Shown: piece after piece, positions 56,301 to 64,000 of the stretch
How positions within the stretch are numbered: position 1 is the stretch's first letter
Layout: each line of letters opens with the position of its first letter
Origin: Opitutales bacterium
GTDB taxonomy: Bacteria; Verrucomicrobiota; Verrucomicrobiia; Opitutales; Intestinicryptomonadaceae
Direction: 5' to 3'
Length of the DNA stretch: 64,000 nt
NCBI GenBank assembly: GCA_015061945.1
Contig: SUVP01000001.1
Coordinates: 248,001 to 312,000, forward strand
Position numbers and translations under genes: made by a program
The notes under the pieces: generated by a model
Databases searched by the model: none
Seen by the model: only the letters and a program-made list of their open reading frames with translations
Told to the model about the DNA's origin: nothing

Positions 56301-57665
56301 ATGAAAAAAATCAATAGACGCAAATTCCTTGAAAACTCAGCTTTGCTTGGTGGTGCAATGTTCTTGCCCGCTTGTGCAACTGCTCCTAAAAAATTGGGTG
56401 CTAATGAAAAAATGAACGTCGCGTTAATCGGCGTTGGTGGTATCGGGAAACTCTCTATCGCTAAACTTCGCAACGCAAAACGTGCACGCTTTGCGGCATT
56501 CTGCGATGTTGACGATGTCAGTGCTGCCCCAGGATATAACGAATTCCCAAAAGTTCCACGCTTTACCGACTTCCGCCGTATGCTCGATAAAATGGATAAA
56601 GAAATCGACGGTGTGGTAATCTCAACTCCCGACCATATGCACTACCCTATCTCCGCTTGGGCATTGAAAATGGGTAAGCACGTCTATTGCCAAAAACCAT
56701 TGACTCGCACAATTTGGGAAGCTCGTGAGCTCAATAAAATCGCAAACGAAACTGGTTTGATTACTCAAATGGGCAACCAAGGACATACCTTCGACGGCTG
56801 GCGTGTAATTAAAGAATGGTACGACGCTGGTATACTCGGGAAAATCGAAAACATTTACAGCTGGACAGATCGCCCAATCAATTTCTGGAAACAAGGTCTT
56901 CTCAGCCGTCCAAAAGCTGAACCAATCCCTGCAACGCTCGACTATAAATCATGGCTCGGTGTCGCTCCATACGCTCCATACTCAAGCGAAGTTATCCCAT
57001 TCAACTGGCGTGGATTCAGAGATTACGGGACAGGTGCTGGTGGCGATATGGCTTGCCACGTTCTCGACGTCTCATACTCGGCGTTCGAACTTGGGCTCCC
57101 ATCGAAAGTTTCAGGCAATTCAACTGAATATACAAAGTGGTCGTGGCCTCAAGAATGCACTGCTCATCTCGAGTTCGATAATCCTCGTGGTGTCGACGGG
57201 AAAATCCGTTTGCACTGGTACGATGGTGGTCGCAAACCAAAAGATGTAAAGCGTGTAGAACAAAGCTTTATCGACGATCCACGCTTGAAGAACGGTACAC
57301 TTATCGTCGGCACAAAAGAAACAGTGTTCACAAATGAATACGGAATGAAGCCGATGATTTTCCCACGCAAGAGAATGGTTGAGCTTAAGCGTTCGGGTGC
57401 ATTGCCACAACCAACCTTGCCTCGCTCAAAGTTCGACGGCAATCCACAAGAAGAATGGGTTGAAGCATGCTATACAAATACTCCTCCGCCAGCAAACTTC
57501 AACTACGCATCAACATTCACTGAAATGTCGTTGCTTATGCTCGTGCCGATTTTTGAAAAAGGCGTGCTTGAATACGATGCCAAGAATATGCGTTTCCTCA
57601 ACAACGCATCGGCAAATAAACATCTCTATTCATTGTACGATTACAACAAATCGTTTATCGCATAA
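56301..57665 (+). CDS. Gfo/Idh/MocA-family oxidoreductase, Tat-exported lipoprotein-like
   Basis: A 454-residue NAD(P)-type sugar oxidoreductase family member. The N-terminus has a twin-arginine signal (NRRKFLENSALLGGAMFLPAC) with a Cys that could be lipidated. Rossmann motif GVGGIGKLSI, then ISTPDHMHY and CQKPLTRTIWEA (the family EKP motif appears as QKP, common in this exported group), QMGNQGHTFDGW and the C-terminal barrel. The substrate is unknown; exported members often handle glycosides via bound NAD. A paralogue lies at 60165 on the opposite strand. Confidence 0.85.
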   Translation: MKKINRRKFLENSALLGGAMFLPACATAPKKLGANEKMNVALIGVGGIGKLSIAKLRNAKRARFAAFCDVDDVSAAPGYNEFPKVPRFTDFRRMLDKMDKEIDGVVISTPDHMHYPISAWALKMGKHVYCQKPLTRTIWEARELNKIANETGLITQMGNQGHTFDGWRVIKEWYDAGILGKIENIYSWTDRPINFWKQGLLSRPKAEPIPATLDYKSWLGVAPYAPYSSEVIPFNWRGFRDYGTGAGGDMACHVLDVSYSAFELGLPSKVSGNSTEYTKWSWPQECTAHLEFDNPRGVDGKIRLHWYDGGRKPKDVKRVEQSFIDDPRLKNGTLIVGTKETVFTNEYGMKPMIFPRKRMVELKRSGALPQPTLPRSKFDGNPQEEWVEACYTNTPPPANFNYASTFTEMSLLMLVPIFEKGVLEYDAKNMRFLNNASANKHLYSLYDYNKSFIA

Positions 57666-57679
57666 GATAAAATTTAATG

Positions 57680-57702
57680 AGGGGCGACAAGCCCCTTTTT
57701 TT
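57680..57702 (+). terminator. Terminator after the Gfo/Idh gene
   Basis: AGGGGC / GCCCCT stem with a 5-base loop, then T-run. Confidence 0.7.
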
Positions 57703-57718
57703 GCGTCTAAAGAAAACA

Positions 57719-57750
57719 AAAAAGCTCGCAAAAAAATCTGCGAGCTTTTT
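57719..57750. terminator. Second hairpin in the convergent region
   Basis: AAAAAGCTCGCA / TGCGAGCTTTTT, flanked by A and T runs and thus bidirectional. Confidence 0.75.
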
Positions 57751-57773
57751 ATTTTTGAACCATGCCGACAAAC

Positions 57774-57803
57774 AAAAAAGCCGTCCTTTTGGACGGCTTT
57801 TTT
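57774..57803 (-). terminator. Terminator of the GGGtGRT operon
   Basis: AAAAAAGCCGTCC / GGACGGCTTTTTT around TTTT, 20 bases beyond the stop at 57823. Symmetrical, so functional on both strands. Confidence 0.85.
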
Positions 57804-57822
57804 GATAGAATAATCTGTCCGA

Positions 57823-58824
57823 TTATTTCATAGCTTCTTCAACAGCTACTGCAACTGCAACAGTTGCACCAACCATTGGGTTGTTGCCCATACCGATAAG
57901 ACCCATCATTTCAACGTGTGCTGGAACTGATGATGAACCTGCGAATTGAGCGTCGCCGTGCATTCTGCCCATTGTGTCTGTCATACCGTACGAAGCTGGA
58001 CCAGCAGCCATATTGTCTGGGTGCAAAGTTCTGCCTGTACCACCGCCAGATGCAACTGAGAAGTATTTCTTGCCGTGTTCGATTGCCCACTTCTTGTATG
58101 TACCAGCTACTGGGTGTTGGAAGCGAGTTGGGTTTGTCGAGTTTCCTGTGATAGAAACGTCGACACCTTCCTTGATCATAATAGCAACACCTTCCGAAAC
58201 ATCATCAGCACCGTAGCAACGGACCTTAGCTCTGTCGCCAGATGAGAATGGAGTTTCCTTTGTGATTTTCAATTCACCTGTGCTGTAATCGTATTCAGTT
58301 TCGACGCTTGTGAAACCATTGATACGCGAGATGATGTAAGCAGCGTCTTTTCCGAGACCGTTGAGGATAACACGCAATGGTTCTTTACGAACTTTGTTAG
58401 CAGTCTTTGCGATACCGATAGCACCTTCAGCAGCAGCGAACGATTCGTGACCTGCGAGGAAGCAGAAGCACTTTGTTTCTTCGCGAAGGAGCATAGCACC
58501 GAGGTTACCGTGTCCAAGACCAACGTCGCGACTATCTGCGACAGAACCAGGGATGCAGAATGCTTGCAAGCCGATACCGATATTTTCGGCAGCTTCAGCA
58601 GCGTTCTTGCTTGCTTTTTTCAAAGCGATAGCAGCGCCCAAAGTGTAAGCCCAAACAGCGTTTTCAAAAGCGATAGGCTGAATATCCTTAACGATTTTTT
58701 CAACGTCGATACCTTTCGAGAGGCAGAAATCTCTTGCTTCTTCGATCGAGTTCAAACCGTATTCGGCACAGCACTTGTTAATCTTTTCGATTCTTCTTTC
58801 GTAGCCTTCAAATAATGTAGCCAT
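57823..58824 (-). CDS. GGGtGRT family protein (function unknown)
   Basis: A 333-residue cytoplasmic protein named for the motif SGGGTGRTLHPDNMAAGPASYG. It also contains RMHGDAQFAGSSSVPAHVEMMG and an Ala/Val-rich C-terminus. Members occur in many anaerobes, usually next to a NifU-like scaffold gene, as here (12 bases upstream). No enzymatic role is established. The Gly-rich and His-containing loops suggest nucleotide or cofactor binding, which is inference. Strong codon consistency suggests high expression. Confidence 0.88.
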   Translation of the reverse strand: MATLFEGYERRIEKINKCCAEYGLNSIEEARDFCLSKGIDVEKIVKDIQPIAFENAVWAYTLGAAIALKKASKNAAEAAENIGIGLQAFCIPGSVADSRDVGLGHGNLGAMLLREETKCFCFLAGHESFAAAEGAIGIAKTANKVRKEPLRVILNGLGKDAAYIISRINGFTSVETEYDYSTGELKITKETPFSSGDRAKVRCYGADDVSEGVAIMIKEGVDVSITGNSTNPTRFQHPVAGTYKKWAIEHGKKYFSVASGGGTGRTLHPDNMAAGPASYGMTDTMGRMHGDAQFAGSSSVPAHVEMMGLIGMGNNPMVGATVAVAVAVEEAMK

Positions 58825-58836
58825 AGTAAAAACTCC

Positions 58837-59544
58837 TTATTCTTTGCGTGGGTCGATAACTTTTACAGCGTCTTCGAAGCGACCTTTAGTTGAAACGTTC
58901 TTTTCGAAAGCTTCTTTAGGATCTTTTCCGTTGCGGATAGCTTCGAGCATTTTGCCGAGGTGAACAGTTTTGTAACCGATAACTTCGTTGTTAGCGTCGA
59001 GAGCTTCTTCGAGAACATAACCTTCAGCCATTTCGAGATAGCGAGGACCTTTAGCTTTAGTCGAGAACATAGTACCGACTTGTGAACGCAAGCCTTTACC
59101 GAGGTCTTCGAGACCAGCACCGATAGGCAAACCATTTTCCGAGAAAGCAGTTTGAGTTCTACCATAAACGATTTGCAAGAAGAGTTCACGCATAGCAACG
59201 TTGATAGCGTCGCAAACGAGGTCAGTATTGAGGGCTTCGAGGATAGTTTTACCTGGGAGGATTTCACTTGCCATAGCAGCCGAGTGAGTCATACCCGAGC
59301 AACCGAGAGTTTCTACGAGAGCTTCTTCGATAACGCCGTCTTTAACATTGAGCGTAAGTTTGCATGCACCTTGTTGAGGGGCGCACCAGCCGACGCCGTG
59401 AGTCAAACCGCTGATATCAGCAATTTGTTTGGCTCTAACCCATTTACCTTCTTCTGGAATTGGGGCAGGACCGTGATTTGCACCTTTCGCGACACAGCAC
59501 ATTTGCTGAACTTCGTGCGAACAGTTTTGATTTGGACAACTCAT
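58837..59544 (-). CDS. NifU/IscU-like iron-sulfur scaffold protein (GGGtGRT partner)
   Basis: A 235-residue protein. The N-terminus (MSCPNQNCSHEVQQMCC) is Cys-rich. The NifU_N-like core includes GACKLTLNVKDGVIEEAL and VETLGCSGMTHSAAMASEIL, placing a Cys in the scaffold loop. It differs from housekeeping IscU in lacking the standard C-terminal Cys context and in having a long C-terminal extension. It heads a two-gene operon with the GGGtGRT gene. Likely builds or holds an Fe-S or other metal centre for its partner. Confidence 0.82.
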   Translation of the reverse strand: MSCPNQNCSHEVQQMCCVAKGANHGPAPIPEEGKWVRAKQIADISGLTHGVGWCAPQQGACKLTLNVKDGVIEEALVETLGCSGMTHSAAMASEILPGKTILEALNTDLVCDAINVAMRELFLQIVYGRTQTAFSENGLPIGAGLEDLGKGLRSQVGTMFSTKAKGPRYLEMAEGYVLEEALDANNEVIGYKTVHLGKMLEAIRNGKDPKEAFEKNVSTKGRFEDAVKVIDPRKE

Positions 59545-59787
59545 ATTTGATTCCTGTTAATGATATTAATATTGATTTACTAAAAAAACTGCACCGAGTT
59601 TTTCACAATTCAAAGATATTGTCAATTTTTTGATTTATTTTTTTTACGATTTCCCAAAGATTTTTTCGCCTCACCGACACCGACAATCTGTTGCAGTGAA
59701 CAGTATCCCAAGCTATGTTTACGGAGCTAAATACGACGAGTTCAAGTTGCCACGTTTTTTATCAGAAAAATACACCATTTAAAAACT

Positions 59788-59890
59788 AAAACGAAAACTC
59801 TCCAACGCCTTGGAGAGTTTTCTGTAAAATCGGCAATCCGAAATCAGCGAGCGATATTGCCTACGGCAATCGCTCGCCGGTGCCCGTCAT
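59788..59890 (-). repeat. Double-hairpin 3'-end element, copy 3
   Basis: On the minus strand it begins about 10 bases after the stop of the PEP-CTERM remnant. GC-rich hairpin GCGAGCGATTGCC / GGCAATATCGCTCGC (59847-59877), then a spacer and a terminator hairpin with a 13-bp stem, GAAAACTCTCCAA / TTGGAGAGTTTTC (59793-59822). Same layout as copies 1 and 2, with diverged second-hairpin sequence. Confidence 0.65.
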
Positions 59891-59900
59891 GTAAAAAAAA

Positions 59901-60023
59901 TTATTTTCTTTTGCGATAGACTGCCAACCCGAGTGCCAACACACCGCTAACACGCAACATTTGCGAAGACTGCCTGAATTCTGCGTTCACAACGCCATCG
60001 CAATTTAACAAAGCTTTTTTTAT
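59901..60023 (-). pseudogene. PEP-CTERM-type C-terminal remnant
   Basis: A 40-codon minus-strand frame lying between a TAG and a TAA ends GVLALGLAVYRKRK, closely resembling the SLALGLAIYRKRK and ALALGFAIYRKRK ends of the intact PEP-CTERM proteins. The preceding residues (VNAEFRQSSQMLRVS) have lost the PEP motif, and no start codon or body exists. It reads as the stump of a deleted surface protein gene. Confidence 0.6.
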
Positions 60024-60032
60024 CTATAATTA

Positions 60033-60099
60033 GCAGGTGAGCCACCTGCACATCGTTGAAGGGGCGTTGCCCCTTATGGAGATTGCTTTGCAATGCTCC
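60033..60099. repeat. Three consecutive short perfect or near-perfect hairpins
   Basis: GCAGGTG/CACCTGC (60033-60049), AAGGGGC/GCCCCTT (60059-60075) and GGAG-TTGC/GCAA-CTCC with bulges (60078-60099), spaced about 10 bases apart. They follow the stop of the Gfo/Idh gene at 60165 on the minus strand. No T-runs, so not a standard terminator; REP-like sequence is possible. Confidence 0.55.
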
Positions 60100-60164
60100 T
60101 ATCCCTGTTTGGATTTTTATTTGATAATTGTTGCTATTTTGCCTACTTGTTTTAATAAAGTTTA

Positions 60165-61616
60165 TTATAAAATAAATTCCTTTCGGTATTCATACAAAGA
60201 GTGTAAATGCTTGTCGATTTCGACAGAGCCAAATGATTTTCTCTTTGTATCGAAGTGTAATTCTTCGCCAGAGAACAATGTTGAGAGCGAGCCAAGTTGG
60301 CAAATTTGAGCGAGTCTTGAAGCCGATGTAAATGGCGATGATGTCTTGCACTTGCCCAAGCACGCCCACGCAAATTCAAAATGCGGATTCGACGGAAATG
60401 CCGATCGCTCAATTTTCTGTGGTGGAAATGCTTTTGCTTTTTTCAACTCTATCATTTTTTGACGTGGGAAAATTTTCATCGCACTTCCATAGAGTCCCAC
60501 TTGCACCGCCCCTGTTTCGCCCTCGATAAGCAAGATATTTCGAGGTCGGCGGTCGGCAAAATTTCGGGCAATCAAAGTTTCCATATCGACATCTTTTATC
60601 GAGTCGGGCATACGTCCGCCGTCGTACCAACGCATTTTCATAATACCGTCTCGCGCGTACGGAGTTTCAAATTCAAAATCAATTTGGTTTGAGCTTGCCC
60701 AAGTGTAATCGTTGAGCGACGTCTTGTCGCAAGTCGCTTTCAATTTTCGTGGAAGTGGCAAGTCGATTGCGTTAAAAATTGGTTCGATAATATGGCAACC
60801 CATATCGCCAATCGCACCTGTGCCGTAATTGCGTAAACCACGCCAGTTGAACGGCACGACATTCGGCGAGTAAGGCATATCGGGCGCAACGCCAAGCCAC
60901 AACTTGTAGTCGAGCGAACTTGGGATTTTCGACGCATCGGGAATTGCAAGGTTACCTTGTGGCCATATCGGGCAAGGTGTCATACAATGCACTTGCGTTA
61001 TTTTTCCGATAATATTGGCGTCGAGCCATTCGCGGAGTCTTCGCCATGAATCGCTTGTTGCGCCTTGATTTCCCATTTGCGTGATAACTCCAGCTTTTTG
61101 AGCCAAACGCGTCATTTCATCGGCTTCCCAAAAAGTTCGCGACAATGGTTTCTCGCAAAAGACGTGCTTGCCTTCGAGAATCGCACGGGCGGTTATCGGA
61201 TAGTGCATATGGTCGGGAACTGCGACCACAACAGCATCAATTTTATCCGACATTTCGTCGAACATCTTGCGATAATCTTTATACTTTGGAATTTTTGGAA
61301 ACGCTCTAAATGATGCCGACGCAAAGTCCCAATCGACATCACAAAATGCGACGAGCTCACATGGTGGACAATTTGGCAATGGTTTAAAAATCGCATTGCC
61401 CAAAACTTTTCGATTAGCTTTTGAAAACTGTGCAAGCCCTACTCCGCCGAACGTTTCAACCGCAACTTCGCCACGTCCGCCTGGGCCAATTATTGCAATA
61501 CGCAAGCGTTCGCTCGGCTTACCTTTCGTCGATTTCGCCCACGACGGCAATATCAACATCGACGACGAAAGCGTTGTTAAAGTTTTACAAAAATTGCGTC
61601 TCGAAAAATTTTTCAT
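60165..61616 (-). CDS. Gfo/Idh/MocA-family oxidoreductase, Tat-exported
   Basis: A 483-residue exported oxidoreductase. The twin-arginine signal is SRRNFCKTLTTLSSSMLILPSWA. Rossmann motif GPGGRGEVAVE, VAVPDHMHYPITA, FCEKPLSRTFWEADEM (canonical EKP), QMGNQGATSDSW and GAIGDMGCHIIEP. Related to the protein at 56301 in architecture and key segments, sharing MHYPI, PLxRTxWEA and YGTGAxGDMxCHxxE. It lies 10 bases after the sugar-isomerase-like gene in the same direction, so they probably process the same carbohydrate. Confidence 0.87.
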   Translation of the reverse strand: MKNFSRRNFCKTLTTLSSSMLILPSWAKSTKGKPSERLRIAIIGPGGRGEVAVETFGGVGLAQFSKANRKVLGNAIFKPLPNCPPCELVAFCDVDWDFASASFRAFPKIPKYKDYRKMFDEMSDKIDAVVVAVPDHMHYPITARAILEGKHVFCEKPLSRTFWEADEMTRLAQKAGVITQMGNQGATSDSWRRLREWLDANIIGKITQVHCMTPCPIWPQGNLAIPDASKIPSSLDYKLWLGVAPDMPYSPNVVPFNWRGLRNYGTGAIGDMGCHIIEPIFNAIDLPLPRKLKATCDKTSLNDYTWASSNQIDFEFETPYARDGIMKMRWYDGGRMPDSIKDVDMETLIARNFADRRPRNILLIEGETGAVQVGLYGSAMKIFPRQKMIELKKAKAFPPQKIERSAFPSNPHFEFAWACLGKCKTSSPFTSASRLAQICQLGSLSTLFSGEELHFDTKRKSFGSVEIDKHLHSLYEYRKEFIL

Positions 61617-61626
61617 CTGGAAAAAA

Positions 61627-62472
61627 TTAATTTTCTTTCAACCACTTCACACACTTTTTTACGGTTGGCATAGGGTCTTCGTAAATCTGTTCATTTTCGA
61701 TAATAAAGTAGCCGTCAAAGCCCTGTGCGTCAAGCTCTGCAATGATTCCCTTCATATCGAGAACACCTTCGCCATAGGCTACGCCCTTGAAATTACTTAC
61801 ATCGCCAAACTTGTTGAGGTCTTTAAAATGTAAACAAAATTTGAATTTACCCTTGAGCATTTTTAAGCACTTGATTGGATCGAGCCCTGCACGAGCCCAG
61901 TGTCCAAGATCGGGAACAACCTGAATATCGAAACGATTTGCCAAATCGAGCAACGCTTCTGGACGATAGTACTGATTATTCGGAGCATCGATAGAATGGT
62001 GATGCACACCGATTGTAAGATTATATTTTTTTGCGTACTTTAACCACATCGGAATTTCACGATACTTTGCTTCGGTCTGCACTTGTTCGACTCCAATACG
62101 TTTTGCGAAACTGCAAACATCTACAACTTGCTTTTCAAATTCCTTGCGGTCTTTCGGGCTTCGCATAATGCAACCATAGCTCTTAATTTGAACGCCAGTC
62201 TTTTTCATCAAGTCTTGCAAAAAGGCGTGATGTTCATCAGTCATATTTGAATCGAGACGCACGTTCGGGAATTTTTTTGAAAGAAACTGTTGCGGATAAC
62301 ATTCTGCAAATTTGATTCCAGCCTCCTGCAACATATAGAAACTTTCCTCGACTGTTTGATTTCTAAACGTGTATGTCTGCAACGATATTTTGCGTTCAGA
62401 TGTTTTGGCAATCGCTTGAAATGACGAAAAAATCAGCGAAACAGTTAGTATGCACAAAAATATTTTTTTCAT
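61627..62472 (-). CDS. Secreted sugar phosphate isomerase/epimerase-like protein
   Basis: A 281-residue xylose-isomerase-like TIM barrel. I chose the start at 62472 because it begins a signal peptide (MKKIFLCILTVSLIFSSFQAIA) with a GGAAAA site upstream. Motifs: SLQTYTFRNQTVEESF, TIGVHHHSIDAPNNQYYRPE, VVPDLGHWARAGLDP, CLHFKDLNKFGD and YFIIENEQIYEDP, with His, Asp and Glu residues fitting a metal site. Function on a periplasmic sugar is inferred from the neighbouring oxidoreductase. Divergent from the IclR gene, which is the likely regulator. Confidence 0.82.
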   Translation of the reverse strand: MKKIFLCILTVSLIFSSFQAIAKTSERKISLQTYTFRNQTVEESFYMLQEAGIKFAECYPQQFLSKKFPNVRLDSNMTDEHHAFLQDLMKKTGVQIKSYGCIMRSPKDRKEFEKQVVDVCSFAKRIGVEQVQTEAKYREIPMWLKYAKKYNLTIGVHHHSIDAPNNQYYRPEALLDLANRFDIQVVPDLGHWARAGLDPIKCLKMLKGKFKFCLHFKDLNKFGDVSNFKGVAYGEGVLDMKGIIAELDAQGFDGYFIIENEQIYEDPMPTVKKCVKWLKEN

Positions 62473-62554
62473 AAAATTTTCCTTTCGTTTCTGAAAAATA
62501 TCCAAAAATCACAAAAGCATTATGTCAACGCTTTTGCCGGAAAATCGCCATTGT

Positions 62555-62572
62555 TTTTTCATATTTGAAAAA
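62555..62572. promoter_or_regulatory. Palindromic operator candidate 1 for IclR-type regulator
   Basis: TTTTTCA-TATT-TGAAAAA, perfect 7-bp arms. The TTTCA/TGAAA half-sites resemble known KdgR/IclR-type boxes. It sits in the divergent region between the isomerase gene and the IclR gene. Confidence 0.5.
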
Positions 62573-62615
62573 CTTATGCCTTATATTTCAGTTTTTGCTC
62601 GATTACACGCAAATA

Positions 62616-62632
62616 TTTTCCATATTTGAAAA
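62616..62632. promoter_or_regulatory. Palindromic operator candidate 2 for IclR-type regulator
   Basis: TTTTC-CATATTT-GAAAA, containing the same CATATTTGAAAAA string as site 1, 61 bases away and just 5 bases before the IclR start. It suggests autoregulation. Confidence 0.45.
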
Positions 62633-62636
62633 AAAT

Positions 62637-63428
62637 ATGAAACGTAAATTCGCAAGCAAATACGAAATACCAAACCTAAAAAATGCCTTTTTAATACTCG
62701 ATTATCTCAGGCGTACTGGTACGCAACATTCATTATCTGAAATCGCAAAAGGCGTGGCAATCCCTTGCACGACAACACTTCGCATACTTTCAACAATGTG
62801 CGATTGCAATGCCGTAGAAAAAATCGGGAAGAAATATAAAATCGGGAAATTCATTTTTGATATTGCCGATTCAATGCGTACACGAAATAACTTGGGCGAG
62901 AAAATATCGCCATTTCTCGTAAGGCTCACCGCACAAACAAAAGAGACATCGCACTTGTGTATTGCAAATCTCGATGGTGCGATTATTTTGCGTGAATGCT
63001 CAACGTGGCAATCGTTGCGTTCGATATCAACCGAAGGAAGTCAAATAAATCTCACTTGCTCAAGTGCTGGAAAAATTTTACTCGCCGACAAAATATCAAC
63101 CAACCCAAACTTTCTAAAAAATATAAAAATCACTACTCGTACGCCTAATAGTATAAAGACTAAAAGAAATCTACTAAGAGAATTAAATAAAGTTGTCGAA
63201 CAAGGTTGGGCTATTGATAACGAAGAATACGAACTTGGTGCGAAGTGCGTATCAGTACCAGTTAGAGACGACTCGAACATTCTAATTGGTGCGTTAGGAA
63301 TCACAGCTCCGAGCGTAAGAATGGGCGAATCGCAAATAAAAAAATTTGTACAAATTTTAAAAGAAACTGCCGACGATTTTTCAAAATCTAATAAGCGATT
63401 TTTAAACGCAATTTCAGCTCGCAAATAA
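62637..63428 (+). CDS. IclR-family transcriptional regulator
   Basis: A 263-residue regulator. The ATG at 62637 is preferred over the upstream 62565 start, which would overlap the operators. An N-terminal winged helix (NAFLILDYLRRTGTQHSLSEIAKGV then TTTLRILSTM) precedes the effector domain (HLCIANLDGAIILRECST; AGKILLAD; NEEYELGAKCVSVPVRD; ALGITAPSVRM). IclR proteins commonly sense hexuronate or aromatic catabolites. It probably controls the divergent isomerase-oxidoreductase operon. Confidence 0.9.
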   Translation: MKRKFASKYEIPNLKNAFLILDYLRRTGTQHSLSEIAKGVAIPCTTTLRILSTMCDCNAVEKIGKKYKIGKFIFDIADSMRTRNNLGEKISPFLVRLTAQTKETSHLCIANLDGAIILRECSTWQSLRSISTEGSQINLTCSSAGKILLADKISTNPNFLKNIKITTRTPNSIKTKRNLLRELNKVVEQGWAIDNEEYELGAKCVSVPVRDDSNILIGALGITAPSVRMGESQIKKFVQILKETADDFSKSNKRFLNAISARK

Positions 63429-63432
63429 TAAA

Positions 63433-64000
63433 CTACATCTCGCGCGAAGTGCGATTGATGTATTGCGTTGGTGTGATTTGCATCACTCTGAAAAATGCTT
63501 TGTCGAATGAATGCGACGATGCAAACCCGCACATTTTTGCGATTTCACCTATACTCTTTTTATTTTCGGCAAGCATAGTTCGCGCCTTGTCGAGCTTCAA
63601 CTTTGCGATATATTCAGCGCAGGTTGTTCCATATAATTTTTGGAATTCTGCATTTAAAATCGCCAATGAAATATCGAGTTCTTTTGCGACTAATTTTGCA
63701 GATTTAAAAATCAATTTCGATGTTGGTATCTCCAAAATCTGTTGCGACAAACTCTCTTTTTTCTTTCCCAATTTGCCTACTTCGGAATTCACGCAATAGA
63801 CAAGCAAGTCGGCTAAATGTTCAAGATGAGAATATGCTGGTGTTGGAGAGCTAATTTCTTCGAGATATTTTTGTGCCAAGAATGCCACTTCATCTGTGCG
63901 CGATGAATTTTCAACAGCATAGCGACAATCGCAAACTGACAATTTTGCTGGTAAATGAAAGAATACCATATTCCATTTTTTTGAGACGCTCAATATGTAT
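63433..64000 (-). CDS. AraC-family regulator (5'-truncated by window edge)
   Basis: The C-terminal half or more of an AraC/XylS-type regulator. The frame is open to the edge; the TTG at 63993 is not credible as a start. The visible part has an N-terminal segment (NMVFFHLPAKLSVCDCRYAV) and the double helix-turn-helix (SAKLVAKELDISLAILNAEFQKLYGTTCAEYIAKLKLD, in part; then SIGEIAKMCGFASSHSFDKAF and PTQYINRTSRE). It converges on the IclR gene, 4 bases apart. Target unknown. Confidence 0.85.
   Translation of the reverse strand, partial: YILSVSKKWNMVFFHLPAKLSVCDCRYAVENSSRTDEVAFLAQKYLEEISSPTPAYSHLEHLADLLVYCVNSEVGKLGKKKESLSQQILEIPTSKLIFKSAKLVAKELDISLAILNAEFQKLYGTTCAEYIAKLKLDKARTMLAENKKSIGEIAKMCGFASSHSFDKAFFRVMQITPTQYINRTSREM

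Larger units (their letters stand above)
59545..60164. other. 620-base gene-free region with repeat elements and a remnant
   Basis: It contains an AT-rich segment (59545-59650, the probable promoter of the NifU-like gene), double-hairpin element copy 3 (59788-59890), a PEP-CTERM tail remnant (59901-60023), and three consecutive short hairpins (60033-60099). A short open stretch ending at 59780 (YGAKYDEFKLPRFLSEKYTI) looks protein-like but has no start. The region is probably a scar of deleted genes. Confidence 0.55.

Noticed and set aside
59692-59780. Short open stretch ending YGAKYDEFKLPRFLSEKYTI
   Set aside because: Looks protein-like but has no start or ribosome site and no family recognised; kept only as part of the intergenic description.

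Overview
The window is a 64 kb chromosomal segment with low to moderate GC. It probably comes from an anaerobic, host- or sediment-associated member of the Verrucomicrobiota/Lentisphaerota group, most likely Opitutae-like. This assignment is inference. It rests on three secreted proteins ending in a PEP-CTERM tag (VPEPAEWAMILG ... IYRKRK), a Rho factor with a long Q/N/R-rich and acidic N-terminus, pyruvate phosphate dikinase, the GGGtGRT/NifU-like pair, and several secreted Gfo/Idh/MocA and sugar-isomerase-like proteins. I saw no rRNA, tRNA, CRISPR array, transposase, integrase or phage gene.

Bases 1-9821 hold a 5'-truncated rho, an acyltransferase-3 / secreted TIM-barrel hydrolase pair, and the type IV pilus / type II secretion motor operon: two tandem PilB/GspE ATPases followed by PilC/GspF. 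Bases 9822-15522 hold a Sel1-repeat gene, bracketed by two convergent copies of a double-hairpin element, and a complete polyamine ABC transporter (potABCD, minus strand). Bases 15742-23532 hold three PEP-CTERM beta-repeat surface proteins and a lipoprotein GH127-like glycosidase. Each PEP-CTERM gene is followed by a near-copy of the same terminator.

Bases 23643-27976 are metabolic: LMW tyrosine phosphatase, rpiB, glyA and a phosphohexomutase. Bases 28154-32051 are a three-gene secreted module: tandem metallophosphatases plus a transglutaminase-like/TPR protein. A small ribbon-helix-helix-like protein with a Cys-rich tail and its own dyad follows, then dprA. The minus-strand block 33579-36085 is trmH-like, dus, a bifunctional-nuclease-like gene and rpsT. 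Bases 36221-39128 carry hexuronate/sugar genes (uxuA, SMP-30 lipoprotein) and an esterase.

Bases 39171-43510 encode five prepilin-like proteins and an uncharacterised acidic protein in one minus-strand run, the likely substrates of the motor genes at 5-10 kb. obgE, two paralogous small lipoproteins, argH, ppdK, an NxG pentapeptide-repeat protein, and the overlapping purB-tgt-(acyl ligase/ACP/acyltransferase) run follow. The right end holds two Tat-type oxidoreductases flanking the GGGtGRT/NifU-like pair, a secreted sugar isomerase-like protein divergent from an IclR regulator, and a truncated AraC-type regulator.

The most unusual features are: (i) a roughly 100-bp double-hairpin element present three times, each directly after a stop codon (after pilC, potD and a PEP-CTERM tail remnant); (ii) a Tgt lacking the usual Cys zinc ligands; (iii) the secreted phosphatase/transglutaminase module; (iv) the GGGtGRT/NifU-like pair of unknown function; and (v) TTTCA/TGAAA dyads upstream of the IclR gene.
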